Source of the DNA: FEN-727 sp036508635
GTDB taxonomy: Bacteria; Actinomycetota; Geothermincolia; Fen-727; Anoxymicrobiaceae
Assembly: GCA_036508635.1 (NCBI GenBank)
Contig: DATCGY010000190.1
Coordinates: forward strand, 1-7,642
DNA: 7,642 bases
Direction of reading: 5' to 3'
Of the stretch, positions 1 to 7,421 are shown piece by piece (within the stretch, counting starts at the first letter, position 1; each line of letters begins with the position of its first letter). Both the position numbers and the translations under genes were made by a program. A model generated the notes under the pieces. The model did no database searches, had not been told where the DNA came from, and saw only the letters and a list, made by a program, of their open reading frames with translations.

Positions 1-550
1 TCAGCGGCGTGATCGAACCCTGGACCGGGGTCGGGTCCATTAAAACCAGCTCGCTTATTACGCTCGTCATGATGCTGCCGGACCGAAGGACATCGATCGT
101 CACCGGATAGACGCCCGCGGAATAGTTGTAGGATTTGAGCACGATCTTGAACGTGAACTTGTTGTTGCCCGGCCCGAGGGTGAGGGGGCTGAAGGTCTCG
201 GTCTGCCGGTACGATCTGCGAGGCTTGCCCTCGAAGCTCAGGTCGAGGTCGGCTCGCGACGTGTTGGACACGTGGATTCGCGCGCGAACCGAAACGGCGT
301 TCATCGTACGTCTTGTGCCGTTATCGAGCGTCACCGCGAGCTTGACGGTATCGCCCGGTTTGTACCAGTAGGAGTCGGTCGATATGGCCATTGAAACCGC
401 GGGGGAAGACTGTTGGGGCGCCGCGGCCGCGGCCGGCAGGGTTTCGGCCCGTACACTTCCGACGCCCAGCGGCAGGACGCAATACGCCGCCAGCAGGATC
501 ATGACCGACCAGGCTGCCCTCTTTTTTCTTTCGCTTGTCTTCATCATCAT
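1..550 (-). CDS. Secreted protein with Ig-like/macroglobulin-like beta domain (N-terminal part, truncated by window edge)
   Basis: This frame stays open from the ATG triplet at 550-542 to the left edge, giving about 183 residues with no stop, so the C-terminus is missing. Residues 4-13 are basic (KTSERKKRAA), residues 14-33 are hydrophobic, and a V-R-A signal peptidase I site lies at about 33-35. The Cys at 24 is not in a lipobox, so this is probably not a lipoprotein. An Ala/Pro/Gln-rich linker (about 38-51) follows, then a beta-strand-rich region. That region contains 'YKPGDTV' (63-69), a pattern typical of macroglobulin MG2, CARDB and other Ig-like extracellular domains, and alternating strands such as 'KFTFKIVL'. 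The exact family and function are not recognisable. The ATG has no strong Shine-Dalgarno. An in-frame GTG at 640-638, 12 nt downstream of AGGAG (657-653), would add 30 residues. The gene lies downstream of the transporter on the same strand and may share its transcript. Confidence 0.8.
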   Translation of the reverse strand, partial: MMMKTSERKKRAAWSVMILLAAYCVLPLGVGSVRAETLPAAAAAPQQSSPAVSMAISTDSYWYKPGDTVKLAVTLDNGTRRTMNAVSVRARIHVSNTSRADLDLSFEGKPRRSYRQTETFSPLTLGPGNNKFTFKIVLKSYNYSAGVYPVTIDVLRSGSIMTSVISELVLMDPTPVQGSITPL

Positions 551-652
551 CTTTGTCGCCCGCAACCGGCTGGCGGTTCCGGCGACCCGGGCGCCAGCCG
601 AGAGCTTCGCATGTGCCGAAGCCCGATGAATGCCGGCCACCGATATTACTTA

Positions 653-657
653 CTCCT
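653..657 (-). promoter_or_regulatory. Possible Shine-Dalgarno AGGAG for the secreted-protein gene
   Basis: On the minus strand AGGAG at 657-653 is the best ribosome-binding-like sequence near the 5' end of the secreted-protein gene. It is 12 nt before an in-frame GTG (640-638), which is longer than usual spacing. It is over 100 nt from the ATG cluster at 550-542, so it cannot serve that start. A TAA in the same frame just after it blocks any longer extension. It decides between the two possible starts only weakly. Confidence 0.3.
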
Positions 658-683
658 ATACGTTTGAGTGCGCTCGTTTTGCC

Positions 684-1583
684 CTAACGCACCATGCTTA
701 TTATCTCATTAACGATAAAGACGACGCCGAACGCCGCTAGCAGCAGGCCGAACAGGACGTACAGCAATCGCTCGCCCGCCCTGATGCTCAGTCGGGCCCC
801 GAGGTACGCTCCCGGGATCGAACCGATCACGAGGTAAAAGGCGAGCGACCACGATATATGGTGTAGAAACGCGTGCACTATGGTTCCGGGGATCGCGATA
901 ACGGTTATGACGGAAAGGGATGTTCCAAACGTCTTCTTGAGCGGCATGTGCAGGACGTAGAGGAAGCTCGGGATCAGCACGATACCTCCCCCAACGCCCA
1001 GCAGGCCCGAGAAGAGCCCGGCTACCAGGCCGATGCCGAGCAGAAGCGGGGCTGGATGGGGCTCCTCCACGACGGGCTCCGTTTCGACCGACAGAGGTGC
1101 GCCCGGGTGCTCACTGGGAAGAGCGGCCTCGGGATCGGGTTCGGCGCCGCGGCCGGTCAGACCACGTCGGATCGTAAGGCCGGCCGTGTAGAGGACTATG
1201 GCTCCCGTGAGGAGCATCAGGTAGTGCAGGCCGATGACCTTGGTCAACAGGGCTCCGCCCACCGCGCCCACCAGTCCGCTGAGACAGCAGAAGCCCGCGA
1301 CCCGCCTGTCGACCAGGCCTCTCCTCATGTAGGTAATAGCACCGGATGCGGCGGTGGGGATCGTGACGGGCAGAGTGGTGCCGAGCGCGATCGCCGGTGA
1401 CGCATCCAGGAACACCCTGATGGCGGGCGTGGTTACTCCCGCACCGCCGATGCCGAACATTCCCGCCAGCACGGCCGCGACAAACCCTATGAGAATTGCT
1501 CCAAATACGTACAATGCAGCCCACGTTTCTCTGATGCCTGTTCCTGCGTTCCGTTCTTCCTTTCTGCGCCCGTGGGCGCCCAT
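684..1583 (-). CDS. TauE/SafE-family sulfite/anion exporter-like membrane protein
   Basis: This is a predicted multi-pass inner-membrane permease of the TauE/SafE family (Pfam PF01925), whose studied members move sulfite, sulfoacetate or related organosulfur anions. The substrate here is unknown. The protein is 299 residues from the ATG at 1583, a normal family length. It shows the two inverted half-repeats of the family, each with a glycine-rich signature: 'GMFGIGGAGVTTP' near residues 41-53 and 'GLLGVGGGIVLIP' near 193-205, counted from this ATG. About eight hydrophobic segments are visible. A 35-residue Pro/Glu-rich hydrophilic linker (about 144-179) separates the halves. The frame extends 31 codons upstream to a TTG at 1676, but that stretch is Arg/Gly/Pro-rich, lacks a ribosome site, and directly follows a stop, so I prefer the ATG. 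Neither start has a well-spaced Shine-Dalgarno. The gene is divergent from the mannosidase; the secreted-protein gene follows downstream on the same strand. Confidence 0.9.
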   Translation of the reverse strand: MGAHGRRKEERNAGTGIRETWAALYVFGAILIGFVAAVLAGMFGIGGAGVTTPAIRVFLDASPAIALGTTLPVTIPTAASGAITYMRRGLVDRRVAGFCCLSGLVGAVGGALLTKVIGLHYLMLLTGAIVLYTAGLTIRRGLTGRGAEPDPEAALPSEHPGAPLSVETEPVVEEPHPAPLLLGIGLVAGLFSGLLGVGGGIVLIPSFLYVLHMPLKKTFGTSLSVITVIAIPGTIVHAFLHHISWSLAFYLVIGSIPGAYLGARLSIRAGERLLYVLFGLLLAAFGVVFIVNEIISMVR

Positions 1584-1719
1584 CCTTTGCGGGTTTCCGC
1601 GCCCGGAAGTTTTGGCCGAGCCGCCTGGTTGGTATGAGCGTCGGACGGTCTTTGGAGCTGCCCAGCCGCGGGGCAATCACATATCATAAGAAGGGCGCTT
1701 CGAGAGGACGGGAGAGTAG
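1584..1719. promoter_or_regulatory. Divergent intergenic region between transporter and mannosidase
   Basis: These 136 bases separate the divergent starts of the transporter (1583) and the mannosidase (1720), so both promoters should lie here. The only AT-rich patch is around 1675-1690. It contains TATGAT on the minus strand (1688-1683), a reasonable -10 hexamer that would place the transporter's transcript start near 1676, downstream of which only the ATG at 1583 can be used with a leader. I see no matching -35 hexamer at the right distance on either strand, so promoter assignment remains weak. Confidence 0.3.
1710..1714 (+). promoter_or_regulatory. Shine-Dalgarno GGGAG of the mannosidase gene
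   Basis: GGGAG lies 5 nt before the ATG at 1720 and 8 nt before the adjacent in-frame ATG at 1723. The second spacing is closer to the usual optimum, so the true protein may begin at Met2. It supports initiation at this ATG pair rather than further downstream. Confidence 0.65.
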
Positions 1720-4683
1720 ATGATGCCAGGGCACCTTTTGCGCGGCTCTATTTACCGCGTGTTGACAGCGAAACCTTTCTCACGCCCGGTCGCGCTCGTT
1801 CTGGAGACGGGGTTCCGGCGGTTCGGAGGGTCGCTCCTGCCGCGGGAGCTCATAGACGGGATCGACCGGTATTTCGTCCGCGACATGACAGGGAACGTCG
1901 ATGCCGACGGGGACGGCGCACCCGACTCGTTCAGATTCACCATCACGAACGCATGGTACGACCAGCGCATCACCGGAGTGGAGCTCGGGCTCGACGGCCG
2001 CCGCGTGCCGTCACATTCGATACTGTTGCGCTCGGGCCAGGAAGAAGTGCTCGCCAGCGACATGAGGGCGCTTGAGTTTCCTCCAGGGAAACCGGTTGAG
2101 ATCATCGCGATCGGGCGGGCACTGGGTGACGGACTCCATCTGCTCGACATGGTCATCGACATGGAACTGGGGCCGCTCATCATACCCGTGTTGCCTGTTT
2201 CGCTTCGTGGCGGCATCGGCGACGTACCGATACTCGAGGATTGCTTCAGGCCTCTACCCGAATGGCCGCCCACGGAGCTCCGGCAGGGCCGGGTACACGT
2301 CGTACCGCATATCCATTACGACGTGGAATGGCTGCAGACGCGTGACGTATTCGAGAGGGTCGGGCTGGGCAACTTGCGTGAAGCCTTGCGGTTGATGGAG
2401 CTCGACGAAGAGATGACGTTCGTGGTCGACCAGGTCCCGCATCTCGAGCCTTTCCGCCGCCGCGACCCCTCCGGTTTCGAAAGGCTGGTCGAGCTGGTGC
2501 GCGAGGGGCGCATCGAGCCGGTCAACGGGATGTACTGCGAACCTGACGTGAACATCCTGTCGGGCGAGTCCCTGGTAAGGCAGTCAATCGGCTGGCAGAG
2601 CTATGCGCTCGAGAGGTTCGGGTCTTACTCGCGTTGCGGGTGGTTGATCGACTCCTTCGGCATGTGCTCTCAGCTCCCCCAGATATTCAAGAAATCGGGC
2701 ACGGATTATTTCGTATACTCGCGCACCCTTCTCGAGGAGGGCGCGGCAAGTGAGTTCATCTGGGAAGGACTGGACGGCTCCGCGGTGATAGCGCACAACA
2801 TGCCGCTCATGTATAGCGCCGGGCACCCGGTGTCGACAGAACGTTCGCGTGCTCTGCGAAAGATGCTAAAGACCTATCGCCACCTGCGAGGGAGGTCGGC
2901 CGGCGATCAGGTGTTTTACCCGTGTGGCGTGGATCATGGCCGTCCGCAGAAAGAGTATGGGGAGATGTCCCGGGCCTGGAACGAAGAGGTCGAAGGTGTA
3001 AAGTTCGAGTTCTCACTACCGACCAGGTTTTTCGAGTCGCTGGAAGGCGAATCGCTGGATGTCATCAGGGGCGAGTTTCAGCGAGAGCTGTGGGGGACCT
3101 GGAGCTCGAGAATGGGCCTCAAACAGCTCAACCGGGCCTGCGAGTTCGCCCTCCTGGATGCGGGTAAGCTCTCTGCGGTGGCGTCAATGTTCGGCAAGGC
3201 GTTTCACGGCCGCGAGCTGGAGTGGGCGTGGACGGGCCTTATGGACAACCAGTTTCACGACCAGATATGCGGATGCAGCATCGATGCGGTTGCCGATGGG
3301 ATGCGCGAACGCATGAACGAACTCCTGGTTTCCACCGGAGCGCTCATGCGGGAATCGGCCTGGCACCTCGCGGGAAGGCCGCGGGGAACGGGGAGGGACG
3401 CCTTTACCATGCTGGTGTTCAACCCGCTCTCCGTGCCCGTCACGTCGTGGGTCGAATTTGAGGTGGACATCCCTCCCGGCTGGAGCGGTCTCGAGGTCTC
3501 GCACGGCGGCGTGCGGGTCCCCGTGCAGGTTCTTGATGACGCCAGGTACGGCGACGGCACGCTCAAGCATATTCGGGCGGGGTTCGTCCCCGAACTGCCC
3601 GCAACCGGATTCCGGGTCTTCGATGTAAGACAGGCGTCTGATGAGGGTCCGGGGCCCGAGAACCCGGTTCGCGCGGCCGGAGGCACCCTTGAGAACGGCG
3701 TTCTGTCTGTGGGGGTCGATTGCGGGACGGGCTTGCTCGAGAGCGCGGTCGTCTCGGGCGGTGAGAGTTTCGACCTGGCGGGAGGCAATCGCCTTGCTCT
3801 GGACCGTGACCTCGGAAACCTGTACGTGTCGGGCGGCATCCGCAACACCTGGATGTACCCCAGGAGGGTGGCCTCGGTCAGGTTGAAAGAGGAAGGGCCG
3901 CTGCGCGGCAGGATCGAGGTACGCGGGACTGTCGGTCATTCTGAGTTCATCCAGCACATATCGCTTGCCGCCGGGTCCGCCAGCGTGGGTTTTGAGACGT
4001 TCGTCGACTTCAAGGATGCGAGGCATCGGCTCCAGTGCGTGTTTCCGACCGGGATCAAGGAGGGCACTTGGGTGCACGAGGTTCCATACGGGGTGATGGA
4101 GAGGCCCGGGCACGAGCTCGCCGCCCAGAACTTCGTTGACCTGTCGCGGCGAGAGCGTGGCATCACGCTCGTCAACTACGGCATTCCCCCCAACGAACGG
4201 CGCGGAGAGAAGCTCTATCTCACCCTGCTCCGAAGCAGTGACATGATTCACACGAGGTACGCCGGCCCCGGCGGCCTGGAGATCGGTGAGCACAAGTTCA
4301 ACTATTCACTGTATCCGCACAAAGGAGACCATCTACAAGCCGGCTCCGCCATCGAATCCTACCGGTGCAACAACCCTCCGCGCGCTTTCGTCTTCAAGGG
4401 GATTGCAGCATCGGTTGGAACGATACGGTTCTCGGGCCTCAGATGCACACCTGACGACGTGCTTGTCTCCATGCTCGAGCGAAACGCCGCGGGCGAAACC
4501 GTTATCAGGTTCTGGGATACGACGGGAAAGGCACGCGAGGCCGTGCTCGAGTTGGGCTGGGAAGCCTCTCAAGCTTTCAAGTCAGACCTCCTCGGGCGCC
4601 GCGAGCAAGAGCTTGCCGTCAACGGGAACACCGTGACTATACCCGTCAACCCCTTCGAGATCGCCACAACCATCATCCCCTGA
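1720..4683 (+). CDS. GH38-family alpha-mannosidase with N-terminal extension
   Basis: This is a retaining, metal-dependent glycoside hydrolase of family GH38, expected to cleave alpha-mannosides (in some bacteria 6-phospho-mannosyl-glycerate). No signal peptide is visible, so it is probably cytoplasmic. Family landmarks appear in order. 'HIHYDVEW' (197-204) supplies metal ligands H199 and D201. 'DSFGMCSQLPQ' (311-321) supplies the likely nucleophile and metal ligand D311. 'CGVDHG' (402-407) carries the likely active-site Asp D405. 'NQFHD' (510-514) supplies metal ligand H513. The order is: N-terminal region 1-190, catalytic alpha/beta domain about 191-440, helical middle domain about 450-550, and C-terminal beta domains about 563-987. 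The 987-residue length exceeds that of compact bacterial enzymes such as E. coli MngB because of the first 190 residues. These include a D-x-D-x-D-G-x-x-D calcium-loop-like motif (61-69). The two candidate Mets are adjacent and a GGGAG sits upstream. The gene stands alone on this strand, convergent with the kinase gene. The specific substrate cannot be assigned. Confidence 0.93.
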   Translation: MMPGHLLRGSIYRVLTAKPFSRPVALVLETGFRRFGGSLLPRELIDGIDRYFVRDMTGNVDADGDGAPDSFRFTITNAWYDQRITGVELGLDGRRVPSHSILLRSGQEEVLASDMRALEFPPGKPVEIIAIGRALGDGLHLLDMVIDMELGPLIIPVLPVSLRGGIGDVPILEDCFRPLPEWPPTELRQGRVHVVPHIHYDVEWLQTRDVFERVGLGNLREALRLMELDEEMTFVVDQVPHLEPFRRRDPSGFERLVELVREGRIEPVNGMYCEPDVNILSGESLVRQSIGWQSYALERFGSYSRCGWLIDSFGMCSQLPQIFKKSGTDYFVYSRTLLEEGAASEFIWEGLDGSAVIAHNMPLMYSAGHPVSTERSRALRKMLKTYRHLRGRSAGDQVFYPCGVDHGRPQKEYGEMSRAWNEEVEGVKFEFSLPTRFFESLEGESLDVIRGEFQRELWGTWSSRMGLKQLNRACEFALLDAGKLSAVASMFGKAFHGRELEWAWTGLMDNQFHDQICGCSIDAVADGMRERMNELLVSTGALMRESAWHLAGRPRGTGRDAFTMLVFNPLSVPVTSWVEFEVDIPPGWSGLEVSHGGVRVPVQVLDDARYGDGTLKHIRAGFVPELPATGFRVFDVRQASDEGPGPENPVRAAGGTLENGVLSVGVDCGTGLLESAVVSGGESFDLAGGNRLALDRDLGNLYVSGGIRNTWMYPRRVASVRLKEEGPLRGRIEVRGTVGHSEFIQHISLAAGSASVGFETFVDFKDARHRLQCVFPTGIKEGTWVHEVPYGVMERPGHELAAQNFVDLSRRERGITLVNYGIPPNERRGEKLYLTLLRSSDMIHTRYAGPGGLEIGEHKFNYSLYPHKGDHLQAGSAIESYRCNNPPRAFVFKGIAASVGTIRFSGLRCTPDDVLVSMLERNAAGETVIRFWDTTGKAREAVLELGWEASQAFKSDLLGRREQELAVNGNTVTIPVNPFEIATTIIP

Positions 4684-4757
4684 CCATCTCATTCTCGAGC
4701 CGGGCGGCATTCCACGCCATCTGATGATGCGGGGCTGGAAGCTCCGAAAGAGCCGGG
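4684..4757. other. Short convergent intergenic gap, no clear terminator
   Basis: These 74 bases separate the 3' ends of the mannosidase (plus) and the kinase (minus). A strong GC-rich hairpin followed by a T-run was not found on either strand. The best stem, AGAGC/GCTCT at 4749-4753 and 4761-4765, is only 5 bp, includes the last codons of the kinase, and has no U-tract. Termination may be Rho-dependent, or the transcripts may overlap. Confidence 0.4.
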
Positions 4758-7250
4758 TTAGCTCTGGTCTTGCTCCCGGGGATAGTCACGCAGCGTGAAA
4801 TCGAAGCAGGCTCCGTTGTCGTTGTGGGCGGTGACCCTGCCACCATAAAGCCTGACTATCTTGGCGACCGTCGCGAGCCCTATGCCCGTGCCGTTCTGCT
4901 TGCCCCCCTTGTAGAACGGCGCAAAGATCCTCTCGAGGTCTTCCGGTGGTATCCCGGAACCGTTGTCACGGATGCGGTAATGTCGAATCCCGTCCGTGCC
5001 ATCATCCAGCCGCAGGACTCTGACCAGCGGCTGCTCGCTGTCGCAGTGCTTGATGCAGTTGCCGATGAGATTGGCGAACAACTGGTAGAAGTGGGTTGAC
5101 GAGCCTCGGACTCTGCCCAGGGGTCCTTCTGTCTCAACGTGCATCTTTCTCTTCTCGAGCGCACCCGAATTCTCCTCCAACACCAGATCGACGACTTCAC
5201 CGATGTCGACATTTTCGAGCTTCTCGGGTGTCTGCCCCGCTTCCGCGAGCGCGAGCAGGTCATCGATGAGCGCAGCCGACTTCCAAACGTTGTTTTCTAT
5301 AACGCGCAGCAATTGCCGGAAATCGGGATTCGAGGCGTTCGCGCCCAGGCCCACCATCCGTTGCAGAGTCGAGGTCGCGAGCACGGTCGATGTCAGCGGG
5401 CCCTTGAGGTCATGGGACACGGTGTGCGCGTAGCCTTCGAGTTCCTCGTTTATCCTCATCAGGTCCTGTTCGGTCTGCTTCCGCTCGGAGATATCGGTCA
5501 GGATTCCGCGGATACCGGCGGGGTTGCCGTCACCGTCTGTGATAAGGGATGAATAGACTACACACGGGAACGTGCTCCCGTCTCTCCGCTTCGCGAGGTA
5601 CTCTCGCACCGCGCCCGTGGATGTGCCGTCCATCATCTTTCTGATGGCGCCGCTTGCCTTTTCCCTGTCGACCTCCTCGATTATCTGCAGAGCGCTGACG
5701 CCCGCTTCGAGATCGACCGGTGAATAGCCGAACATTTCGAAGCCGCCATCGTTGACATACGTAACCAGGCCCCCGGAATTGAGCTCGAAGACAGCCTGGG
5801 GCAGCGTGTCCGCCAGCTCCCTGTACTTCCGTTCGCTGGCCCGGAGATCCACCTCGGCCCTCTCGCGCTCTTCCATCTGGGCTCGCAGCTCTTCGTTCAT
5901 GTCCGCGAGCTCGCGGGTTCGTCGCGCAACGCGATCTTCGAGTTCATCCCTGGATTTCATGAGTTCGGCCTCCGCCGACGCACGCGCCGCGGCCATCTCG
6001 TTGAAACTCGAAGCAAGCTCGCCCAGCTCGTCGTGCGACCTGACCTTCACCACGACACCCGAGCCGCCCTCTCCGAATCTCCGCGCCGCGTCCCGGAGCT
6101 TGACCACGGGCCCTACCACCATGCGCGAGACCATGAAGGTACCGCCGACGGCCACTATGATCAGGAGCAAGGCGACAAAAGAGATGCCCCAGGAAGCGCT
6201 GTTGCTGCTGGAGGAGATAGAGCCGGCGACTTCCTGAAGGGCTGTCTTCTGGTTCTCCACTTCCTTGTCGATCGCGGCGGTCAGCGAGCTCTGAACGTTA
6301 GGGCTTGTGACGCTCTCAATGTTGCCGAGAGCGCCGGCGCTGTCGCCGGCATTGATCAGGGTCCAGGCATCGTCCGCGGCTTTGTTGAACCTGGCGTACC
6401 GGTCCTTCATCATCGAGACCGTCTGGACCGATGTTGCGCGGTCCGCGGAGTCGTCGATAAGCTCGACCTGCTGACCCCATTCCTCCAGCGCGTCGCTGGC
6501 TTTATTGCGAGCCTCGATCTCCATTTCCCTGTCCCGCACGCTCCCGGTTACGGAAAAGGCCAGCGCATCGCCGACCTGCGCGTTGTAGTACCTCACGAAG
6601 CGTTCCGCGAGTATCGCGTTCGCGACACGAGCCGTCATGTTCCGGACCCTGGGTTCGCCACCGAGGAGCCGGAGCACCGGTTGACTCTTTATCGCACCCG
6701 CAAGGTTATCCAGGTACCTGTTGAGCTGCGCTTCTTCATCGGCCAGTTGCGCGTCCGTTCCCGTTGCGACAGCCGCGCCTTCAGAGCCATTCGCCGCATC
6801 CAGGAGAAGCGTTATCGCCTCGGGCCGATGGCCGGACAGCGCAAGTGCTATCGCCGAATCACACTGCTTCGAGACATCCCGATACGCCTGTCTCAGCTCG
6901 TTGTGTTCCTTGATCTCGGTGGCATGTTCGATGGGTGTGTCGCCCGTGTGGTACGCTTCCGCCTTGATCCAGCCATCGATATCGGTCAAGGCTTGCCGGC
7001 GTGCCTCCTGGTATACCTTGAAGTGCTCTGTCGAGCTTGTTGCGATCATATCGGCGCATTCCCGCAACTGGCGCTCGTAATGCCTTGCGAACCCCTCGGC
7101 GGGCAGGACTTCGGCAAGGCTCTGGTTGATCTGCTCAACGTCGTTCTGGACCTGCCGTTCGGGTAGAATCAGAAAAGCCATTCCAGCGATCAATACTATG
7201 ATGACCGGAACCACCAGGATGTAGAACTTCGATTTAAGCGAGAGCTTCAT
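4758..7250 (-). CDS. Membrane sensor histidine kinase (duplicated extracytoplasmic sensor, HAMP, PAS, HisKA, HATPase_c)
   Basis: An 830-residue inner-membrane sensor kinase that should autophosphorylate on His and pass the phosphate to a response regulator, none of which is encoded nearby. The order is: TM1 at 9-29; an extracytoplasmic helical sensor at about 30-352; TM2 at 354-374; HAMP at about 375-427 (P381, 'HDELG' 406-410); a charged coiled coil at about 425-475; a PAS domain with its C-terminal cap at about 472-592; HisKA with phospho-acceptor H613 in 'SHDLKGPL'; and HATPase_c with N-box N727/N731, G1 'DNGSG' 762-766, F-box F776/F779 and G2 'GTGIGL' 787-792. All catalytic boxes look intact, so an active kinase is expected. 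There is no receiver domain. The sensor appears to be two tandem copies of one helical module (about 46-187 and 210-345). It matches no named sensor domain I can recognise with confidence; a four-helix-bundle type is most likely. The ATG at 7250 sits directly before TM1, and its Shine-Dalgarno is weak. The ligand is unknown. Confidence 0.93.
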   Translation of the reverse strand: MKLSLKSKFYILVVPVIIVLIAGMAFLILPERQVQNDVEQINQSLAEVLPAEGFARHYERQLRECADMIATSSTEHFKVYQEARRQALTDIDGWIKAEAYHTGDTPIEHATEIKEHNELRQAYRDVSKQCDSAIALALSGHRPEAITLLLDAANGSEGAAVATGTDAQLADEEAQLNRYLDNLAGAIKSQPVLRLLGGEPRVRNMTARVANAILAERFVRYYNAQVGDALAFSVTGSVRDREMEIEARNKASDALEEWGQQVELIDDSADRATSVQTVSMMKDRYARFNKAADDAWTLINAGDSAGALGNIESVTSPNVQSSLTAAIDKEVENQKTALQEVAGSISSSSNSASWGISFVALLLIIVAVGGTFMVSRMVVGPVVKLRDAARRFGEGGSGVVVKVRSHDELGELASSFNEMAAARASAEAELMKSRDELEDRVARRTRELADMNEELRAQMEERERAEVDLRASERKYRELADTLPQAVFELNSGGLVTYVNDGGFEMFGYSPVDLEAGVSALQIIEEVDREKASGAIRKMMDGTSTGAVREYLAKRRDGSTFPCVVYSSLITDGDGNPAGIRGILTDISERKQTEQDLMRINEELEGYAHTVSHDLKGPLTSTVLATSTLQRMVGLGANASNPDFRQLLRVIENNVWKSAALIDDLLALAEAGQTPEKLENVDIGEVVDLVLEENSGALEKRKMHVETEGPLGRVRGSSTHFYQLFANLIGNCIKHCDSEQPLVRVLRLDDGTDGIRHYRIRDNGSGIPPEDLERIFAPFYKGGKQNGTGIGLATVAKIVRLYGGRVTAHNDNGACFDFTLRDYPREQDQS

Positions 7251-7365
7251 CTGTCAAACCCATTACACCATTGCGCCAATCAATACCCATTAATTTATGA
7301 CGGCACGTCGCGCTCAAAACTTTACTTTTAGACCTCTTATTCTCTTTCACCCGTTAGATGGTCTT

Positions 7366-7380
7366 ACCCTCTATCAGGGT
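7366..7380. repeat. Perfect palindrome ACCCT-N5-AGGGT, operator-like
   Basis: A 5-bp inverted repeat, ACCCT (7366-7370) and AGGGT (7376-7380), with a 5-nt spacer. It lies about 116 bases before the kinase start, in the region where its promoter should lie. Size and position suit a binding site for a dimeric regulator, but a stem this short also occurs by chance. Confidence 0.3.
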
Positions 7381-7421
7381 GCTGGTTACATATATCTCGT
7401 TACACCCCCAATCGAGGGGCG

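Noticed and set aside
3184..4293. Long 369-codon open frame on the minus strand inside the mannosidase gene
   Set aside because: It lies wholly antisense to a gene with clear catalytic motifs, encodes an Arg/Pro/His-rich sequence with no recognisable domain, and is typical of shadow frames in GC-rich coding DNA.
684..4683. A sulfosugar-degradation cluster formed by the TauE-like exporter and the glycosidase
   Set aside because: Known sulfoquinovosidases are GH31, not GH38; the two genes are divergent, and no other sulfoglycolysis enzyme is present.
6033..7166. Long 377-codon open frame on the plus strand inside the kinase gene
   Set aside because: It is antisense to the well-supported kinase, with composition expected of a shadow frame and no recognisable domain.
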